Shown piece after piece: positions 61,295 through 64,000 of a stretch of 64,000 nucleotides of DNA. Each line of letters begins with the position of its first letter. The stretch's first letter is position 1. The translations under genes and the position numbers were made by a program. This DNA is from Pseudomonas peradeniyensis. Its GTDB lineage: Bacteria > Pseudomonadota > Gammaproteobacteria > Pseudomonadales > Pseudomonadaceae. The notes under the pieces are model-generated. The model was not told the origin of the DNA, did no database searches, and saw only the letters and a program-made list of their open reading frames with translations. The DNA is taken from positions 496,001-560,000 of the forward strand of contig NZ_JABWRJ020000003.1 in the NCBI RefSeq assembly GCF_014268935.2, given 5' to 3'.

Positions 61295-61334
61295 CGCCCC
61301 TGGCCTGAAATACATGGCCCGGGGCGTTTTTTTT
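61295..61334 (+). terminator. Terminator of the aminotransferase gene
   Basis: CGCCCCTGGCC and GGCCCGGGGCG pair with one mismatch around a 10-nt loop and run into TTTTTTTT, about 50 nt after the stop. Confidence 0.88.
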
Positions 61335-61398
61335 GCCCGGTGGAACCTCTGCGAAGCGAGGCTAGTCTGTGTTGATACACCCTCAAGGAGCGCAGCAC

Positions 61399-61557
61399 AT
61401 GGACTTCATCCGCATCATCATCGCCATCATCCTGCCGCCGCTGGGCGTGTTCCTCCAGGTGGGGTTCGGCGGGGCGTTCTGGCTGAATATCCTGCTGACC
61501 TTGCTGGGTTATATCCCCGGGATCGTGCATGCGGTGTACATCATCGCCAAGCGCTGA
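61399..61557 (+). CDS. YqaE/Pmp3-family small membrane protein
   Basis: 52 aa from ATG 61399 with AAGGAG at 61385-61390. Two transmembrane helices (FIRIIIAIILPPLGVFLQVGF and FWLNILLTLLGYIPGIVHAVYII) with the family PPLGVFLQVGFGGAFWLNILLTLLGYIPGI pattern. Pmp3/YqaE proteolipids are linked to membrane-potential and osmotic/salt stress in yeast and plants; the bacterial role is unclear. Monocistronic. Confidence 0.9.
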   Translation: MDFIRIIIAIILPPLGVFLQVGFGGAFWLNILLTLLGYIPGIVHAVYIIAKR

Positions 61558-61586
61558 GATCAAAGACCGCTCTGCAAGCATGATCA

Positions 61587-61666
61587 GCGTGGGAGCGGGC
61601 TGGCCCCGCGAACACCGGCGAAGCCGGTGCCAGGCACTGCTTCGCGGGGCCAGCCCGCTCCCACGC
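61587..61666. repeat. REP inverted pair between convergent genes
   Basis: GCGTGGGAGCGGGCTGGCCC...CGCGAA (61587-61612) is the exact inverse of 61641-61666. The inner spacer itself holds CACCGGCGAAGCCGGTG, a second small hairpin. It sits between the stops of the Pmp3-family gene and the S9 peptidase gene. Confidence 0.85.
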
Positions 61667-61698
61667 CGTTCCGGTTGAAGCCTGGAACGACGTTTGCC

Positions 61699-63510
61699 CT
61701 ACCGGCCTAGCAATCGGCAGTAGAACTTCCACTCTTCCTCGAGCGCATGCGCAAGGTTCGCCGCCTGGCGAAAGCCATGCCGCTCGCCCGCGTAGAAATG
61801 CCCCTCGGCCTCGATGCCATTGGCCTTGAGCGCTTCAAGCATGCTGCGGGTCTGCTCCGGCACCACCACCGCGTCCAGCTCACCCTGGAAGAAGATCACC
61901 GGCACCTTGATCTGCCCAGCATGCAGCAGGGGCGTGCGCTGGCGATAACGCTCGGCATCGCGCCGGGGGGCGCCGATCAGCCAGTCCAGGTAGTCGCCTT
62001 CGAACTTGTGGGTGGCCCGGCCCAGCGCCTCGGGGTCGCTGACGCCGTACAGGCTGGCGCCGCCACGGAAGACGTCCCGGAAGGCCAGGGCGCACAGGGT
62101 GGTGTAGCCGCCGGCGCTGCCGCCACGAATGAAGGCCTGGTCGGGGTCGATCAGGCCCAGGCCGGCAAGATGGGCGACCGCCGCGCAGGCATCTTCCACA
62201 TCACTCGCTCCCCAGTTCAGGTGCAGTGCCTGGCGGTAGGCGCGACCATAGCCGCTGCTGCCCCGGTAGTTGAGGTCGGCGACGGCAAAGCCGCGTTGGG
62301 TCCAGTACTGGATGCGCGGGTCGAGTACCGGGTAGCAGGCCGAAGTCGGGCCACCGTGAATGAACACCACCAGTGGCGATGGCCCACCTGTGCTTTGCAT
62401 GGCAGGGTAGAAGAACCCGTGGGCGAAGCCTTCGCCACTGGCGTAACGAATCGGCTGTGGGAGGCTGATGTCGTCGGCAGGCAGCACCTCGGCGCCACCT
62501 GCCAGCACCTGGACTTCGTGGCTGCGCCGGTCGATGGCGATCACGGCCGCTGGGCTGATCGGCGAGGCGGCTACGGCGTAGAGCTGTCCGTCATCCAGCG
62601 CCAGGCTACGGAAACGCGTATACGCACTGGCATAACGCTCCACCTCGCCATCGGCGCGGCGCAGCCCCAGTTGCCCGAAACCGTCCTCGAACCAGCTGGC
62701 CAGGTAGCTGGCGGGGCCAAGGGCCAGCCAGGTGCTGGCGCCCAGTTGCCAGGGGGCGGCGGCATGGTCGGCGGGCGCGGCGGGCAGGCGTTGCCAGTGG
62801 CCGTCGAGTTCGCCCCAGGGCTGCCAGAAGCCGTCGCGGTCGGACAGGCAATACAAGCGGCCTTGCTCATCGAAGCGAGGCTGTTGCAGCGATTCGTCCT
62901 GCCCGGCGATGCAGCGTGCCGGGCCCCAGGCGCCAGAAGGTTCGCGTTGCCGACACATCAGGCGGGTGACGGTCCAGGGTTGGGCCGGGCGGTCCCATTC
63001 GATCCAGGCCAGTCGGCAGCCGTCTGGGCTCAGTGTGGGTGAGGCGTAGAAGTCGGCCCCTTCGGCCAGGATTTGCCGATGCTCCGTCGAGAGACTCACC
63101 AGGCGATGCACGACCTGTTCGCCATGCTGCTCTTCGACGGCCAGCACCTGGCCGGCCTGCCACTGCACATCACCATAGCGGCAGTCGTCGGCGTGGGTAA
63201 GCGGGCGTGGTGGGCTGCCATCCAGGGCCTGCAGGTAGACCTGCTGGTCCTTTTCGTTGACGAACACCAGCCCGTCCCCGCCCAGGCAGAAGCTGCCGCC
63301 ACCGTACTCATAGACCCGGCTGCGCACACTGAACCCGTCCGGGGTCAGGCAGCGGGCCTGCTGATCGCGCCAGTGCCAGATCCGGCAGGCGCCATCGGCG
63401 GGGCGGAACTCGTTCCAGAACACACCCTGCGCGCCGACCTTGAGCTCGGCGAAGTCGGTGCCGGCGGCCACCGCCTGGGCGGCGCTGAACTCAGCCACGG
63501 GCGATGACAT
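61699..63510 (-). CDS. S9-family prolyl oligopeptidase-like peptidase
   Basis: 603 aa. An N-terminal seven-bladed propeller region (residues about 1-350) and a C-terminal alpha/beta hydrolase. The nucleophile is in FIRGGSAGGYTTLCALAF (about residues 463-480), the acid in FFQGELDAVVVPEQT (about 545-559) and the base His in YAGERHGFRQAANL (about 577-590). No signal peptide, so cytoplasmic. It overlaps the end of pqqE by 20 nt and is surely cotranscribed with it. In P. fluorescens a peptidase of this type in the pqq cluster is called PqqM; a role in trimming PqqA or the PQQ precursor is possible but unproven. Confidence 0.88.
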   Translation of the reverse strand: MSSPVAEFSAAQAVAAGTDFAELKVGAQGVFWNEFRPADGACRIWHWRDQQARCLTPDGFSVRSRVYEYGGGSFCLGGDGLVFVNEKDQQVYLQALDGSPPRPLTHADDCRYGDVQWQAGQVLAVEEQHGEQVVHRLVSLSTEHRQILAEGADFYASPTLSPDGCRLAWIEWDRPAQPWTVTRLMCRQREPSGAWGPARCIAGQDESLQQPRFDEQGRLYCLSDRDGFWQPWGELDGHWQRLPAAPADHAAAPWQLGASTWLALGPASYLASWFEDGFGQLGLRRADGEVERYASAYTRFRSLALDDGQLYAVAASPISPAAVIAIDRRSHEVQVLAGGAEVLPADDISLPQPIRYASGEGFAHGFFYPAMQSTGGPSPLVVFIHGGPTSACYPVLDPRIQYWTQRGFAVADLNYRGSSGYGRAYRQALHLNWGASDVEDACAAVAHLAGLGLIDPDQAFIRGGSAGGYTTLCALAFRDVFRGGASLYGVSDPEALGRATHKFEGDYLDWLIGAPRRDAERYRQRTPLLHAGQIKVPVIFFQGELDAVVVPEQTRSMLEALKANGIEAEGHFYAGERHGFRQAANLAHALEEEWKFYCRLLGR

Positions 63511-64000
63511 GGGAATTGCGCTCGTTGCGGAAGGTCATCTGTTCGATCTCCAGCGTTGCGTGTTCGGCCTCCTCGCGGGCCTTGAGGATGATGCCATGGT
63601 CCGGCGACTTGCCGCACACCGGGTCCGCCTTGCTGGCGTCGCCGGTGAGCATGAAGGCCTGGCAGCGGCAGCCGCCGAAGTCCTTCTCCTTCTCGTCGCA
63701 CGAGCGGCACGGTTCGGGCATCCAGTCATAGCCGCGGAAGCGGTTGAAACCGAACGAGTCGTACCAGATATGCCGCAGGTCGTGGTCGCGTACATTGGGG
63801 AACTGCACCGGCAATTGGCGCGCGCCATGGCAGGGCAACGCGGTGCCATCCGGGGTGATGGTCAGGAACAGACTGCCCCAGCCGTTCATGCAGGCCTTGG
63901 GGCGCTCTTCGTAGTAGTCCGGGGTGACGAAGATCAGCTTGCACGGCTTGCCTTCGGCCTTGAGCTTGTCGCGGTACTCGTTGGTGATGCGCTCGGCCCG
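63491..64000 (-). CDS. pqqE: PqqA peptide cyclase PqqE, C-terminal part (cut by window edge)
   Basis: The frame is open from the window edge and covers the last 169 residues. This is the SPASM domain with auxiliary iron-sulfur ligands: KACMNGWGS, LPCHGARQLPVQFPNV, PCRSCDEKEKDFGGCRCQAFMLTGD and DPVCGKSPDH. PqqE is the radical-SAM enzyme that cross-links Glu and Tyr of PqqA in PQQ biosynthesis. PQQ serves glucose and alcohol dehydrogenases of the periplasm. pqqABCD should lie upstream, beyond the window. Confidence 0.95.
   Translation of the reverse strand, partial: RAERITNEYRDKLKAEGKPCKLIFVTPDYYEERPKACMNGWGSLFLTITPDGTALPCHGARQLPVQFPNVRDHDLRHIWYDSFGFNRFRGYDWMPEPCRSCDEKEKDFGGCRCQAFMLTGDASKADPVCGKSPDHGIILKAREEAEHATLEIEQMTFRNERNSHVIARG

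Overview
The window looks like chromosomal DNA of a fluorescent Pseudomonas of the P. putida group. GC is high and dense short palindromic (REP-type) repeats fill the gaps between convergent genes. Gene content and order (sox-purU-fdhA, msrA-dipA-aceF-aceE, glnE-waa, an iron-responsive sigma/FecR/TonB locus, glcB, bio operon, paired acyl-CoA dehydrogenases, pqq) match my memory of the P. putida KT2440 backbone. I cannot assign a species. No tRNA, rRNA, CRISPR array, insertion sequence or prophage is visible.

Layout. 1-5.1 kb: one-carbon catabolism (end of soxA, soxG, purU, fdhA), in which sarcosine demethylation yields C1 units that PurU and FdhA dispose of. 5.1-6.8 kb: an AT-rich orphan Rhs core gene and a secreted DUF2780 protein. 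7-13.8 kb: an acyltransferase, a retropepsin-like protease, the creBCD regulatory locus, a GST and msrA. 14-24.6 kb: a DipA-type c-di-GMP phosphodiesterase, pyruvate dehydrogenase aceF/aceE and divergent glnE. 24.8-31.8 kb: LPS inner-core operon waaF-waaC-waaG-waaP followed by three more kinase-fold genes. 31.9-37.3 kb: an ECF sigma/FecR/TonB-receptor/PepSY iron-uptake locus on the minus strand. 37.5-44 kb: a DnaQ-type exonuclease, a cNMP/CBS/DUF294 protein, a lone receiver protein, malate synthase glcB and a GcvR-like ACT protein. 44.3-47.2 kb: rarD, a SrkA-like kinase and a ModE-like regulator. 47.2-52.9 kb: comF divergent from bioBFHCD plus a small orphan protein. 53-61.6 kb: two paralogous acyl-CoA dehydrogenases around a diguanylate cyclase, an RsmY-type sRNA gene, a LysR regulator, a class III aminotransferase and a Pmp3-family peptide. 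61.7-64 kb: an S9 peptidase and the end of pqqE.

The most interesting material is regulatory. (1) An Rsm sRNA gene with a perfect GacA box carries an internal tandem duplication of its GGA-hairpin unit. (2) aceE and glcB share TGTAGT/ACTACA inverted half-sites with spacers of 3 and 14 bp, one helical turn apart, as expected for the KDPG-responsive regulator RccR; both also carry a second shared palindrome. (3) A BirA-type operator overlaps the bioB -35 box and codons 3-13 of divergent comF. (4) Candidate CreB, PsrA and DnaA sites occur at creD, the first acyl-CoA dehydrogenase, and the gap between the GcvR-like gene and rarD. All regulator assignments rest on motif likeness and remembered family knowledge; no searches were run.
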